Origin: Bacillaceae bacterium IKA-2
Lineage (GTDB): Bacteria > Bacillota > Bacilli > Bacillales > Anaerobacillaceae
Assembly (NCBI GenBank): GCA_031761875.1
Contig: CP134492.1
Location: 2,480,001 to 2,544,000 of the forward strand
Direction: 5' to 3'
DNA length: 64,000 nucleotides
This document shows, one piece after another, positions 18,601 to 28,045 of the stretch. The translations under genes were made by a program, and so were the position numbers. Positions within the stretch are counted from its first letter, which is position 1; each line of letters begins with the position of its first letter. Under the pieces are notes generated by a model. That model searched no databases and had not been told where the DNA came from. It saw only the letters and a program-made list of their open reading frames with translations.

Positions 18601-19075
18601 AATAATCTTGATACATTTCACAAAGTAAATCTGTTTCTAGAAAAACAGTAGGGCGAACAACATAATTGTTACTTTCGTTGAAGCTCAATTTAAATTCTGC
18701 AATAACTTTAGGAGGATTTGTTAAACTGTTCTTTTCACACGCTTTAGAAAGGGAATTTCCCTGTAATAAAGAGGACATTAGTGAACCGATTGAACCCCCA
18801 TTAGAATAAAAAGTGAATTTGATTATATTTACTTTATATTCACTGGCCTTTGGAGACCATTTTGTCACCACATCTGTCTTATACCATTTTCCATCATTAT
18901 AAGCAGTTGGAATTACCCAAGCATATAACAACCTTTGAGAATTACATTGTTCCTGATTAATTTCCAGCACCCACATTTGAAGCTGACATGCTGCATCGCT
19001 CTTCATTACATGTTCAAGTTTATTATCAGATCTTAACTGTTCAAAGTTGAATAGTAGCTGGTTATTATCTAGCAT
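15635..19075 (-). CDS. large PLD-like protein (resembles the VPA1262 family)
   Basis: 1146 residues when started at the ATG at 19075, which follows GGGAGG at the right distance (a longer frame to 19123 has no such site). The centre holds a phospholipase-D-like half site: IMDPYFDTVGVELI (about 460) and FHDRYILIYD (about 557), with GYHLSNSL after it. The HxK motif reads HDR here. The N-terminal 400 residues look beta-rich; the C-terminal 450 are helical and possibly repeat-like. The architecture recalls proteins annotated as VPA1262 family in defence islands, but I recall this without a search. Likely a nuclease- or phospholipase-type effector. Single-gene unit. Confidence 0.6.
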   Translation of the reverse strand: MLDNNQLLFNFEQLRSDNKLEHVMKSDAACQLQMWVLEINQEQCNSQRLLYAWVIPTAYNDGKWYKTDVVTKWSPKASEYKVNIIKFTFYSNGGSIGSLMSSLLQGNSLSKACEKNSLTNPPKVIAEFKLSFNESNNYVVRPTVFLETDLLCEMYQDYFRPLKSPSNDVSSFCGSLFSLEKMQIFGELETIDKPIDSVDELAKFCIITLKKETGLLFNSSDSSRLGNIEWLSFPLSEPEDSPIDFCVVKEDTSNQSEKFMVREVGFNEVDIYLRPGISLSNDSILIRCRLRNEHEIILDQIELVQVKEAEKGIRFSANQHVSSVQLTIWVPDLESNRWNIWYEQNTPLMREMNLAMGLIGLQASVGLSTLKDLKNSQKVKSRVQHYEQVKQTSYQQSKISGYIDDPWVPASRGINNYTKRLFPTKSKGKFFPKGWGDEGPAVLTFAEWFQTLTNNSESKLITIMDPYFDTVGVELIAHSSTTNTAFEVITCTQIKSEDDKIQGQTNNDQARLEKDQEPGRAIRIKKACNNLRLILSRLDLNIRDIRSNDSGKSQYFHDRYILIYDLFGVILEGYHLSNSLQAATRLAPLLVTPIPIDILEEVGTYVEAVRKSEPPTVNNASAIPIYSKEAVVAPAITVNNDSNKDLLYRLTQTSLFFSELLQDPDFISEDFELIKEKLLGLGLLSSDDYHFVIENEEEVSQKLFAFSKVLVEVNDRQFSILWESFSYWLANICISEKYLNKVCELTGYMLVERIKTYFINQSERPVVNSNETQEMAILRNSQFLQSSYKKSLYNAYLILDGHYYDRLYGFYHFQYATLAILYIQPSLIAEILDASYRQVVKTKETHNLTGSYLLNGLIRHFLFKSNSELIQALLMSKTPSLRALGSQALWLDIKDSIQFNDHAAHNLIELAETERILAYSEWIYHLRVEANRNGFESEEIKTKRKIIFSQIIENWHDKLSKNEKEWIINRLCGPSVGSWAKDIYCDLMTKLVDDNKMIAGEAKLFWVSLLMDKIKVSEVKNNDISFYAQTDIALTELCASILPTLSDESWSLIIKQIRREINTCNREIRRPFEKNNNFKNWNNTKKRGLWLKTFLEITYEIVKDIDEDKKLEVIDLYNIMDKKMKDTTDSTDIALSDFANAQIKIK

Positions 19076-19168
19076 AATAATCCTCCCAAAAAGTAATGTA
19101 TTTAAACTGATAATTGAACACAAATAATCTTCTGACTCAAATGTCTTGTGCTTTTGACAATAACTCTT

Positions 19169-19205
19169 TCGCGCTTGAATGATCCAAATAGTGATCCAAG
19201 CGCGA
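19169..19205. repeat. inverted repeat upstream of the PLD-like gene
   Basis: TCGCGCTTG...GATC and GATCCAAGCGCGA pair across a short centre, about 95-130 bp upstream of the gene start. It could be an operator or a relic of a mobile element. Confidence 0.35.
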
Positions 19206-19248
19206 CATACGCACTTATTAACAAATCACAAATACAATCAACTTACGT

Positions 19249-19286
19249 AAAAAAGTCCCAATATAGTACTCTATTGGGACTTTTTT
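19249..19286. terminator. hairpin with A and T runs, probable terminator
   Basis: AAAAAAGTCCCAATA and TATTGGGACTTTTTT (about 15-bp arms). The same core (TCCCAATAG / CTATTGGGA) recurs at 38861-38886. Confidence 0.65.
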
Positions 19287-19581
19287 AGGTTTACTTGTCA
19301 CATTTGATACGTATATCATTAATAACATTTCTTGATTTTTATTTGTGCTCAATATACTTAAAAATCGCAACTAACGCTAGCTAATTTGTAAATTATATCA
19401 ATATGTATGCAATCTCTTATTAGTACAAGAGAAACTGATACTTTACGACAACAACTCATGTACTTCAACACTAGCTGCGTTAATCGTTCATTGCTAAGTT
19501 GTCATTCATACGAGGTACCAGTAATCATCATGTCTGTTTGTCAACTTAGAAGATAACTCGGTGATCTTTCTTTTTATAAAA
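19287..19581. other. intergenic stretch
   Basis: About 295 bp between the terminator and the stop of the integrase/HNH gene. I see no gene or clear signal in it. Confidence 0.3.
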
Positions 19582-20997
19582 TTAACATTTTCGATATTCA
19601 GTGATAAGATAAGCTAATGTTTGCTTAGAAGGGTAATGTTTTGAGTTTTTAGGTAATAGAAGCTGTTTACCATGGTATTTTTGATAATAGGGAGATTGCA
19701 ATAATGGACTGACTAATACATGGTAATTTTCATCGATAGCGATAAATCCCTCATCCAATAATGTATGAATATCTTCTCTTAGCAAGAGTCCATTTTGTAT
19801 ATGGTTGCTGCGTTCATCTCTGTATGGCTGAATATGGCAAGCCTCTAAAACTCCTTGAAATGTTTCTCCTGTTATTGCACAACAAGAATAAGCATCAGAA
19901 ATAATTTTTCTGAAATATGGAGATTGCACTCTTTTCTTCCTGCTGATAAATTCTTTTTCTGCTTCACCTTCTATTAATTGAAATTCATCTATTTTGTCTT
20001 TGTATTCTTCGTATTCTCCATATAGTTCGTATATGTCAGCAGGTTTTATATGGTTGGTTATGTTTTCGTACAGTATACAATTATTTTTGACGTTATGATT
20101 TATATTGAATCTTTCAGCAACTACTCTCCAATGGTCTTTACTAGTAAATTTTTCTATTGGCAATTCGTCTTTGATGCTAAGATCAACGGCATACCTAATC
20201 ATCCCACTACGTCGAATATCCCGTGCACACAATGATGATATGCCAGACAACTCTTTTAATGCTATAAACTTGTCATAGATTAATTGTTCCCCTACCGGCG
20301 CTTTTTTGTTTTTTACTCTTCCACTATTTTGGGGGCGAAACACGTACTCATTATCTATGAGTTTTTCTTTGATCTTTCTCTTCGCTCTTCCATTTTTAAT
20401 TATGTAATCAGTTTGCTTACAAGCAGCTTCAAGGAGCTTCATACATTTATCTGAAACGTATAAAGAGAGTTCTTTATTTTCTGAGCTTTTAAAGTTTAAC
20501 CTATTAGTGTCCCATTCAATATCGGTCTTTTTTAACTTTATAATCCCCTCTTTACACAAACCTTCGAACAACAATTGAATAAAGCAAGAATCTTGAGCAT
20601 TTTTACATTTATCCAATAGTTGTTCATCTAACTCTTCTTCAGATAAGAATTTTTTCTTTGTTTTAATAATCCCCAACTTTTTCCATTCGTGTTTATTAAG
20701 AAGTAGGAATGGATTTCGTCGGTCTGTTCGTAAGTGCACATAATGTTGTAAATAATGGTAGAGTACATGGTAACGGGTATTGAAAGATTGATTTGATTTA
20801 GATTCCAACGCTTTAAATAGTTTAGTTAACTCATCTACGTTAAATTGGCAAATATCTTTATTAAATTGGATTTCAACAGCTTTACTTTTCGTAAAAATAT
20901 TACGACAAGCTGCAAAATAACCATCTCCGAAATAATCCATGAACTCTAATTTTTGTTGTTTTTTATAGAAGGCATCACTTTTAAGTGTCTCTTTCAT
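19582..20997 (-). CDS. integrase-fold (MrpR/YopR-like) protein fused to an HNH nuclease
   Basis: 471 residues. Residues about 40-330 follow the tyrosine-recombinase layout: a core-binding helical part, then SCFIQLLFEGLCKEGIIKLK at the place of the first catalytic Arg (which is missing), and CARDIRRSGMIRYA at the place of HxxR. No Tyr context follows. Such catalytically dead integrase folds are known from MrpR (YopR), the lytic-cycle repressor of SPbeta phage. The C-terminal 100 residues are an HNH nuclease: CCAITGE, EACHIQPY, NGLLLREDIHTLLDEG. SD GGAGGTGAG decides the ATG. A DNA-binding module joined to a nuclease suggests recognition plus cleavage, or a repressor relic reused for defence. 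Confidence 0.72.
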   Translation of the reverse strand: MKETLKSDAFYKKQQKLEFMDYFGDGYFAACRNIFTKSKAVEIQFNKDICQFNVDELTKLFKALESKSNQSFNTRYHVLYHYLQHYVHLRTDRRNPFLLLNKHEWKKLGIIKTKKKFLSEEELDEQLLDKCKNAQDSCFIQLLFEGLCKEGIIKLKKTDIEWDTNRLNFKSSENKELSLYVSDKCMKLLEAACKQTDYIIKNGRAKRKIKEKLIDNEYVFRPQNSGRVKNKKAPVGEQLIYDKFIALKELSGISSLCARDIRRSGMIRYAVDLSIKDELPIEKFTSKDHWRVVAERFNINHNVKNNCILYENITNHIKPADIYELYGEYEEYKDKIDEFQLIEGEAEKEFISRKKRVQSPYFRKIISDAYSCCAITGETFQGVLEACHIQPYRDERSNHIQNGLLLREDIHTLLDEGFIAIDENYHVLVSPLLQSPYYQKYHGKQLLLPKNSKHYPSKQTLAYLITEYRKC

Positions 20998-21135
20998 TAC
21001 ATCTCACCTCCATTAAAATCACTAATTAGTTTTATTTTAACAAATTAAACTCTCTAAAAATATACAGAATGATACTATGTCAAGAAAATGGACACATGAA
21101 ATAGAGATTTTCTTTCAGACTAGAGCGGCTAATAT

Positions 21136-21370
21136 CTACGCAACTATCTTTACATTAAAGCTTTTAAAATACTTCTTTTCATAAGCGCTTGGTGACATAT
21201 AACCATTTGCTGAATGAATTCCTTTGTAATTATAAAAACTGACCAGATATTCAAAAACACTTCTTTTTGCTTGATCGCGAGTCTTATAGTTTTCATGAAA
21301 AATCAGTTCTCTCTTTATGACACCGTGGAACGACTCTATACAAGCATTGTCATAACTGTTAGCAGTATTA
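21136..21370 (-). pseudogene. IS3-family transposase fragment (C-terminus)
   Basis: Codes for ANSYDNACIESFHGVIKREL...FYNYKGIHSANGYMSPSAYEK and a stop at 21136, the DDE C-terminus of IS3/IS150 OrfB (the last catalytic Glu is in the CIESF segment). The rest of the IS is absent. Its inner end abuts the broken HNH gene at 21371, so the IS probably truncated that gene and later decayed. Confidence 0.8.
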
Positions 21371-22250
21371 AAATATGATCGAGGCTTTTTTCCACTCCTT
21401 CTTGAAGGAATTTCTTATCAACTGGCAATCCCCTTGGTTTTATTTGCCTAAATTTATTCTTTTTATAGTTAGCCAAGCACTTTTGAAAAGCCTTTTTTAC
21501 ATCCGCTATTTCTACAGCTTTATGGCATGACGCACAAAGGGTAACTAGATTATCGGGATGGTGGATTCCGCCTTTTTCTATAGGTAATTTATGGTGGACA
21601 TGTAATGTCGTTTCACCTACACAAATTACACATCTTCAACCATCTCTGTCTTTTATCTGTTTTTTAGTTTTGCATTAAAAGGTTCATTCCAAATGTTTTT
21701 AAATGTAATCTTGCCGCCGTTTTTTTGAATATGATCAAGCACTTCAAGATGAGGAAGAATGATAATCTCAACCAAACTCATGATACTATCAGATATACTG
21801 TCCGTAAAATCGATTTCTTCCGTATCCTCATCAGTTGCTGCTACCTCTTCAAAAATGATTTGCGACATTTCTGCAACATAAGGCATAAACGTGTTTCGAT
21901 CAGTAGCAAGTAATGCTTTTGCTTTTTCATAGACATCATGAATGTCCGCTGTATTCCAATCCTTCATTTCGATTTTAAGCTCCGAAGGGATCAATTTCCT
22001 CCATGAATTATCGACTTGCGGCTTACTCACTTCTTCAACGATATTCGTTCTGCCATCTTTATACTTTTCAATCACTTGAAGAATATCTAAATCTCATTCC
22101 CCTTCTAATAGAAGGTCTTCCAAAATCCTATGAAAATCCTCTACATCATCCTTTAAGGCAACATTTATGGATGTCATTTGCAGTATCTGGATAACTTCCT
22201 CTTCTAACTCCAATGGCGTTAACGTTTCCCAGTTCTCTAATGGCCAAGTA
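21371..22250 (-). pseudogene. broken HNH endonuclease gene
   Basis: Read from 22250: LTPLELEEEVIQILQMTSIN, a TGA near 22095, a 140-codon open part (21653-22075; YKDGRTNIVEEVSKP), a frameshift near 21655, a TGA in DRDG*RCVIC, then the HNH core LHVHHKLPIEKGGIHHPDN and LCASCHKAVE, ending truncated at the IS3 fragment. Zinc-finger Cys pairs and His of the HNH site are visible. It therefore once was a 300-residue or longer HNH nuclease with an N-terminal unassigned domain. It is inactive now. Confidence 0.72.
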
Positions 22251-22546
22251 ATTATCTATGATGATAAACGCAATCAGATAACCGTTCATCTCCGTAGCAA
22301 ATACAGATTCAAATGGATTACCATTTGTTCTACTTTCACATTTAACAAGGAACCCACCGTTAGAAAAAATATCTCTTTTTACATCTTTTATTCAAAATGA
22401 ATAGGTGTTTGCATACAAGGAATACATACAATTTCGACTAACACATATTGTTAAAAAATGCCTGATGATTTTTAACTATAGAAAGAAGACAGATTTAGTT
22501 CGGTCTTTTTGTAAATATTCTTCAATTTTGGCCAGATTTTAAAAGA

Positions 22547-24241
22547 TCATATTTTAATAATTTCGAACATATTTTCTAACTCTGATAAATCCACCTTAGA
22601 TAATGAAGGTATATTAATAAACAACCGCTCCTTTGCCCTACTTATAGCGACATAATAAATTCGTTGTTCTTCTTTGTTATTTAAATTCGAGTTCAAAAGA
22701 AACTCAAAATCACTTTTATCTTTCAAAATAACTAACACATTTTTAAATTCATCTCCTTTGGCTTTGTGAATAGTTTTATCATTACTAAGATCCTCGCTTA
22801 TCTTTACACACAAAACTAACTCTTGATAGCTGTGCCCTTCATAAAAGGTTTTAGCTGCTCCTCTTGCTAAATTTGAAATATCTGATTTAATTTGGTTTTT
22901 AACAATAGTATAAAAATCAAGTAAGGATTTATCTTTAAATTCATCATATCTTTTCAAAAGTAAACAGATATGTTTTAAAGCCTCTCTTTTCCCTTTATCC
23001 TTGTCATCTTTATCTTTGAAAATCCTTTCTAGTTCTTTGATAGCATCTTTAAATTTCCTTTCGCGTGCATATTCAGTAGCTTTTAGACAAGCAATAACTA
23101 CTTTACTTCTATATTTATTACTACTACTAGGTTTATCATTAGCTGTAAGTTCTTCAATTAATTTATTATTAAAAGAAGTTCCACTGACCTCTTTCTTCAT
23201 TGCATTTGAAGTAATATTATTTCTTGATAACGAAAACACTAATTCGTTATTACTTAGTTCCTTTGCTTTTCTAAGCGCTAATATCATTTCACCAACAATA
23301 ATTACTGGTTTATCTCCATCTTCATCTCTGTATTTTTTCTGTTTAATATCCGTACGAACACAATTCAATACATCTATGATTTGATTTGTACTTCTCCTAT
23401 TATCAGATATTACATAATCTATTATATTTGGTAAATCAAAAGAACGAAATTGTTTTGGTTCTGCACCTTGGAATCCATAAATAGATTGTGCCTCATCACC
23501 AATTATCCCAACGACAGTCTCAATTTCACCAATTAATTTCAAAATTTCAACTTGAATTGGGTTAGTATCCTGGAATTCATCCACAAAGTAATAAGGAAAC
23601 TTAGCTTGTAAAATTGCCAAGATAAAAGGGTGTTTTTTTATAAGTTGATAGCTAAAAAAGAGTACATCATCATGATGAATTACGCCTTTTCCCCAAGCCA
23701 TTTTCTTATATTCAAAGTAGGAATTAACTTTGATTGGATATGCTCCAATTTTATGCGGATAATCAGTATTAACAATTAAATCACCTGAACTATCAAATTT
23801 CCATTTTGTTGAACTAATAGCTCTTATCAACAAATTATCTTCCGTAATTCTTTGCTGGTTAGTCTTAATTTTCCAATCTTTCAAAAAAGAATAATTTGAT
23901 AAGATAACATCATCATGCCCATCAATATTAGACACATTCAGCCCATAATCAGCAACCAGAAATGAAGCATATGGTTTTACTATATGCTTGTATAAGAAGC
24001 TATGAATCGTAGAAACTTCTACTTGGTCAGCAGTTGTCCCTAAGCGACTTAAAATTGTTTCAACTGCAATATTTGTATAAGTAATACATGCAATTTTACG
24101 AGTTTTTCCTAATCTTTTCGAAGTATGCAACACATTTTTTATGTGCTCTACTAACCAATATGTTTTACCTGCACCTGGTCCAGCTGAAACTCTAAAATGC
24201 TGTTCGATCGGTATTTGTACATCCGAATTTATTGAATTCAT
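22547..24241 (-). CDS. gajB: UvrD-like helicase of a Gabija-type defence pair
   Basis: 564 residues, superfamily 1 helicase: motif I SAGPGAGKTYW, Ia ACITYTNIAVE, II YYFVDEFQDT, III GIIGDEAQSIYGFQG, V THKAKGDEFKNVLV and VI YVAISRAKERLF. The preferred start is ATG 24241, overlapping the GajA stop as ATGA; an in-frame ATG at 24253 lacks a ribosome binding site. In Gabija, GajB senses DNA ends and helps GajA, which nicks DNA when nucleotide levels fall. B. cereus GajB has about 500 residues; this is somewhat longer. Expressed with gajA from one transcript. Confidence 0.82.
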   Translation of the reverse strand: MNSINSDVQIPIEQHFRVSAGPGAGKTYWLVEHIKNVLHTSKRLGKTRKIACITYTNIAVETILSRLGTTADQVEVSTIHSFLYKHIVKPYASFLVADYGLNVSNIDGHDDVILSNYSFLKDWKIKTNQQRITEDNLLIRAISSTKWKFDSSGDLIVNTDYPHKIGAYPIKVNSYFEYKKMAWGKGVIHHDDVLFFSYQLIKKHPFILAILQAKFPYYFVDEFQDTNPIQVEILKLIGEIETVVGIIGDEAQSIYGFQGAEPKQFRSFDLPNIIDYVISDNRRSTNQIIDVLNCVRTDIKQKKYRDEDGDKPVIIVGEMILALRKAKELSNNELVFSLSRNNITSNAMKKEVSGTSFNNKLIEELTANDKPSSSNKYRSKVVIACLKATEYARERKFKDAIKELERIFKDKDDKDKGKREALKHICLLLKRYDEFKDKSLLDFYTIVKNQIKSDISNLARGAAKTFYEGHSYQELVLCVKISEDLSNDKTIHKAKGDEFKNVLVILKDKSDFEFLLNSNLNNKEEQRIYYVAISRAKERLFINIPSLSKVDLSELENMFEIIKI

Positions 24242-26292
24242 ACGCAGACCCATGCAATAGCCTTTTTAATATAATCTGGGACAATGAACTCTTTATATTC
24301 AGCAGTTCCTTTTTTTAAAAGGTTTTCTTCTAATACATAAGCTAATTCCAACGCATTTTCACCTTTCCCGACAGAATTAAGATAACGAGTAGCTATAATT
24401 GCTTTGTATTTTTGATCTTCAGTCCAATTTACATTCATATTTATACTATCGATGATTCGGTTATTTTCATCGCTTTTTCTTAGTTCTATCAAGTATTTTG
24501 ATAATGGTTCTCTATCTTCATATAATTTCATTAGTTTCATAATTTCAGTTGAATTTGACATTGACTCTGTTATCAATAATTTAAGCGTTGGATTGTTTAA
24601 AATTAAATCGTACTCAAATGTTGTTCCGTTATTAACATCTTGACTAAATAAAGCAATATTAGGATGTGTACCAGGGTTATAGTTATCTAAGCTATGGTTG
24701 TTTTGATATTCATAGGTATTATCATCGCAAGCAAATTCAAACGGATAACATTTTTTAAAATTAGTATTAGAACCATTTTTTTTCTTTCTTACAGGATCTC
24801 TATCCGTTAAACAGGATATCCTTTTATTTATAGTATTCGATTTAGAGCTGTCAAACATATGTAAAAAGTGATCAAAATACCGTCCTCCCACATTTATCAC
24901 CGCTACATGTTTTTCTTCTAATGATTCATCTAAATACTTTGCGAAAATTGATAAGAGTAACTGTTCAGCTAACCCCTCGACCAAAATTATTTTTTGAGCA
25001 AAAAGCATATCCGATTTGGTTACGTCTAAAAACCGTTGAACATATCTTTTACTTTTCTCATTTGACAAAAATACTTTACCGGGATATCCTACAGTTATTT
25101 CCCCTACTTCATTGTGCAAACAGATCATCTCATCCAGAGATACAGATGACGTTATATGAGTTGAGTGAGTAGTAACAAAAATCTGCCTCACCTTTTTTTC
25201 TGTTTTGTTCTTTTTTAAAAATCTCAAAAACTGATATTGCATTGCAGGGTGTAGATGTGCTTCAGGTTCTTCAATTGCCAATATAGGGAAAACTTTAGCG
25301 TTACTTCCCAAATATTTCCCATCTGAATTTACTTGCATCTTCGACAAAAGTAATGACATAAAGATCAAGTTGTTGTATCCGAGTCCATTATGTGTCGCAG
25401 GTATTTTAATACCAGATTCATACTCAACAATTAATTTTAGTGTCGAAAACATTTCAACATCTGAAACACTTCCTTCAAAATTAACATTCGCTTTATTAAA
25501 AGATGCCCCTGTATCTTTTGCATATGACAGGATTCGTTCCTTACCTTCCTTCATTCTTTCCTGAAGGTCAAATATTAAAGTCTCTGCACTATCAGTAAAA
25601 TCCTGCTTTTTCTTTTTAATTTCTAATTTTTTATCTACTTCCGACTTATCCATATCAGACTTTATTTCATAATCCATAAAAAAGTCTAATACACTCCTTA
25701 GAAGCGTATTTTTCCCAGTAAGCATATCCCTTTCAACATCACGAATTGCATCTAAAAATTGAAAATCGAATTTTTGCAATGATTCGCTATCCGCAATAGT
25801 TTGAGTTGTTGTATCTCCACCCCACACTTTATATATATATAGCCTTATAAAGTCGTATTTTATTATTTTCCAAGCCATATTTAAATCTGTAGCAATTATA
25901 ATTGCTTCTAAATAATCGGCTTTCTCTTTTTCAGGAAGAAAAAATTCATATGTTAGTGATGCTTCATATGGTTCATCTAGCTTAGTAATCCAATTCCCTA
26001 CAGTTACTAAGTCATCAGAATTCAGGTCTTCATCAATACTTTGATTTATTTTAATAGATATACTTATTTTGGGTGGATTGGCTTTTAATTCGTCTAGGGA
26101 GATATTTTTATTAAAATCATCTATCTCTAATCTCTTAGTTCCTTGAAAATCTAGTACCAAGGCTAATGCTTTAATCAGATTTGATTTGCCTGCATTATTA
26201 TGTCCGATAATTACATTAACTCCATCATTAAATTCTACCTCCTTATTTTTAAAATTGCGAAAATTTTCTATTCCAATTTTTGATATGTACAT
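24238..26292 (-). CDS. gajA: OLD-family ATPase/TOPRIM nuclease of a Gabija-type pair
   Basis: 684 residues. ABC-type ATPase: Walker A GHNNAGKS (30-37), signature region NGLGYNNLIFMS (about 302-313), Walker B ILAIEEPEAHLHP (about 337-349) and switch His FVTTHSTHI. TOPRIM nuclease: ILVEGLAEQLLL (E about 439) and the LTDRDP acidic motif (about 499). A coiled linker occupies 200-260. Being followed by a UvrD-like helicase makes it a class 2 OLD protein, the GajA type. It is about 100 residues longer than B. cereus GajA. SD AAAGGAGA sits at the right distance from the ATG. Confidence 0.85.
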   Translation of the reverse strand: MYISKIGIENFRNFKNKEVEFNDGVNVIIGHNNAGKSNLIKALALVLDFQGTKRLEIDDFNKNISLDELKANPPKISISIKINQSIDEDLNSDDLVTVGNWITKLDEPYEASLTYEFFLPEKEKADYLEAIIIATDLNMAWKIIKYDFIRLYIYKVWGGDTTTQTIADSESLQKFDFQFLDAIRDVERDMLTGKNTLLRSVLDFFMDYEIKSDMDKSEVDKKLEIKKKKQDFTDSAETLIFDLQERMKEGKERILSYAKDTGASFNKANVNFEGSVSDVEMFSTLKLIVEYESGIKIPATHNGLGYNNLIFMSLLLSKMQVNSDGKYLGSNAKVFPILAIEEPEAHLHPAMQYQFLRFLKKNKTEKKVRQIFVTTHSTHITSSVSLDEMICLHNEVGEITVGYPGKVFLSNEKSKRYVQRFLDVTKSDMLFAQKIILVEGLAEQLLLSIFAKYLDESLEEKHVAVINVGGRYFDHFLHMFDSSKSNTINKRISCLTDRDPVRKKKNGSNTNFKKCYPFEFACDDNTYEYQNNHSLDNYNPGTHPNIALFSQDVNNGTTFEYDLILNNPTLKLLITESMSNSTEIMKLMKLYEDREPLSKYLIELRKSDENNRIIDSINMNVNWTEDQKYKAIIATRYLNSVGKGENALELAYVLEENLLKKGTAEYKEFIVPDYIKKAIAWVCV

Positions 26293-26513
26293 AATATTTT
26301 TCTCCTTTGCTGTTAATCTAATTTATACTATAGTGAATCTAATTATGATTTTTCGTTTATCGTAAATACCATCACCTTACAACGTATTCGACAAAAAAAG
26401 GGTTTTGCCTTCAACAATCGTTCGATAAATAACGACATTTTTTTCGCCAAATTGCTTCACGTTTGCCATTTTTATAAATCTACCTGTTTTCTACCATTAA
26501 TTCCTTAAAATCA

Positions 26514-26657
26514 TTAGGCGAAAGCTAATCCCGATGAGCTGTACTTGTCCAGTAGTGTTTTCAACGAATACTTATTACACCCAGGTTCTTTTAACATTTC
26601 CTCTTGTGGTGCCAAATCTTTTCCAACAGTTAAAACTCTAGTAAATCCTATTTTCAT
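26514..26657 (-). pseudogene. N-terminal remnant of a small serine recombinase
   Basis: 47 codons from ATG 26657: MKIGFTRVLTVGKDL, then EEMLKEPGCNKY. The spacing equals GYARVST..Q..L..GC.K of resolvases, but the catalytic Ser is Leu and the frame ends early. Another recombinase relic next to a defence cassette (gajAB). Confidence 0.6.
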
Positions 26658-27232
26658 AACTACCACTCACTTTATCCAAAAAGTTAACTACTTCTATACA
26701 TTTAATTACAGACTAACTTTTAGACAAAGCCCACTGATTGACCAGTGCTTATATATCAGCATACTGTAACTTTGAACTTATGTTAATTTTGAGCGTTTAG
26801 AAGTTAACACTTTTGTACATGCGAACACTATCATTTATTTGCTTATAATTAAAGAAATAGTCTATAAAATACCCTTTTTTCAAAATCAAATGTGTTCAAA
26901 CCTATTTTTAAAGAAAAAAAAGACCTCCAACCAAAATGGTTGAGAGCCTTGGTACGAAGATATGTGCACAACGTGCTACACTTTTACCAAAGAATTAGGC
27001 TTAGCTTATGGTATTCCGCGCCCGATTGTGTAATATCATTTTTTCTATTGAGTAGTATCGTTGTACTGCGCATTTCAATCAGCCCACAAACATATGGTAT
27101 TATACAGGAAAATAGACAGACAATTTAGAATTTGTAATATGTTTCTGTGTTCACAAATGAATCCCTTTGATATAATGCAGATAGAATGAAAAACTCGAAT
27201 TACATTAATAATTTTTTGAGGAGGGAATTTTG
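26658..27232. other. intergenic stretch before the small acidic ORF
   Basis: About 575 bp. It holds a hairpin (CTCCAACCA / TGGTTGAGA near 26927-26950) that may be a terminator. The rest shows no coding frame with a start signal. Confidence 0.3.
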
Positions 27233-27439
27233 ATGTTACATACGAAAACACCTGCAGGAACTTACGATGAGAATGATTATTGGACTGTTACATACATTGA
27301 CATTCAATCTGAGAATCCTGATGATCACAATGAAGTAGTTCATGAGTATGGTGATTGTGATAATGCTTATGAAGATTATTGCTATTATAAAAAGAAATGG
27401 TGGGCACAAGACTGCACATATAAACACCACAGAAGATAA
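27233..27439 (+). CDS. small hypothetical protein rich in Asp, Tyr and Trp
   Basis: 68 residues from ATG 27233 with a strong SD (GAGGAGGG, 8 nt upstream). Sequence features: an acidic middle part (DDHNEVVHEYGDCDNAYED), four Cys/His-rich stretches towards the end (CYYKKKWWAQDC) and a basic C-terminus (HHRR). No signal peptide or membrane segment. It stands alone with its own probable promoter between gajA and the restriction operon. Function unknown; a small antitoxin or phage-type inhibitor is possible but not supported. Confidence 0.55.
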   Translation: MLHTKTPAGTYDENDYWTVTYIDIQSENPDDHNEVVHEYGDCDNAYEDYCYYKKKWWAQDCTYKHHRR

Positions 27440-28045
27440 ACCGAACTATAAAGAAAATTTTCGGTAAGATTGGAGTATAAATTCCAGTTTATCGGTGGGT
27501 TTGTTTGAAAGTACATAGGACACTTCGGTGTCTTATTCTATTCCACCGCTTATTTTTTCAATTAGACTTAATTATTTTTTCTTCCACTAACAACGCCCCT
27601 ATAGTTTATAGTGCAGCCCTTTACAAAGTCACTTGACGCTACTCCTCTTTACTACGCAGTAATGGTCGAATACGAAGAAAGAGTCAATATAGATTGACCC
27701 TCTAAGAATATACTTTCCTTCTTTTTACGTATTGATTTATCGTTGGAAATTCTTTTTGATCTTTTGGCTAAACTGGACAAGTTATGTGAAGGTAGAAAAG
27801 GAAAGCAAATAGTAGGGATGAAAATGTTTGTTATAAATTAATTACTACGGGAGTTTCTTAAATAATAGACTAACGTTGTAGGAAAAAGACAAAAACAGAA
27901 AGGGATTCCTCCCCTTCTGTTTTTTAATCCCCTTCTAGTACTCTCTGTTATCAAGTTTGACCATGTAAAATAAAAGCTATAACATGAGTATTAAAATAGA
28001 GGATTACAAAGGCTAGTCAATTTTGATAGCCTAAATTGTCAACTA
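27440..28045. other. intergenic stretch with hairpins
   Basis: About 605 bp without a gene. It contains an inverted repeat at about 27455-27500 (TTTTCGGTAAGATTGGAG / CCAGTTTATCGG, imperfect) that may terminate the small ORF, an AACGCCCCTATAG motif at 27590, and the terminator at 27891-27925. Confidence 0.35.
27891..27925. terminator. terminator hairpin
   Basis: AAAAACAGAAAGGG and CCCCTTCTGTTTTTT pair across a short loop and end in a T run. It could stop transcription from either side before the restriction operon, whose last gene ends at 28046. Confidence 0.6.
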
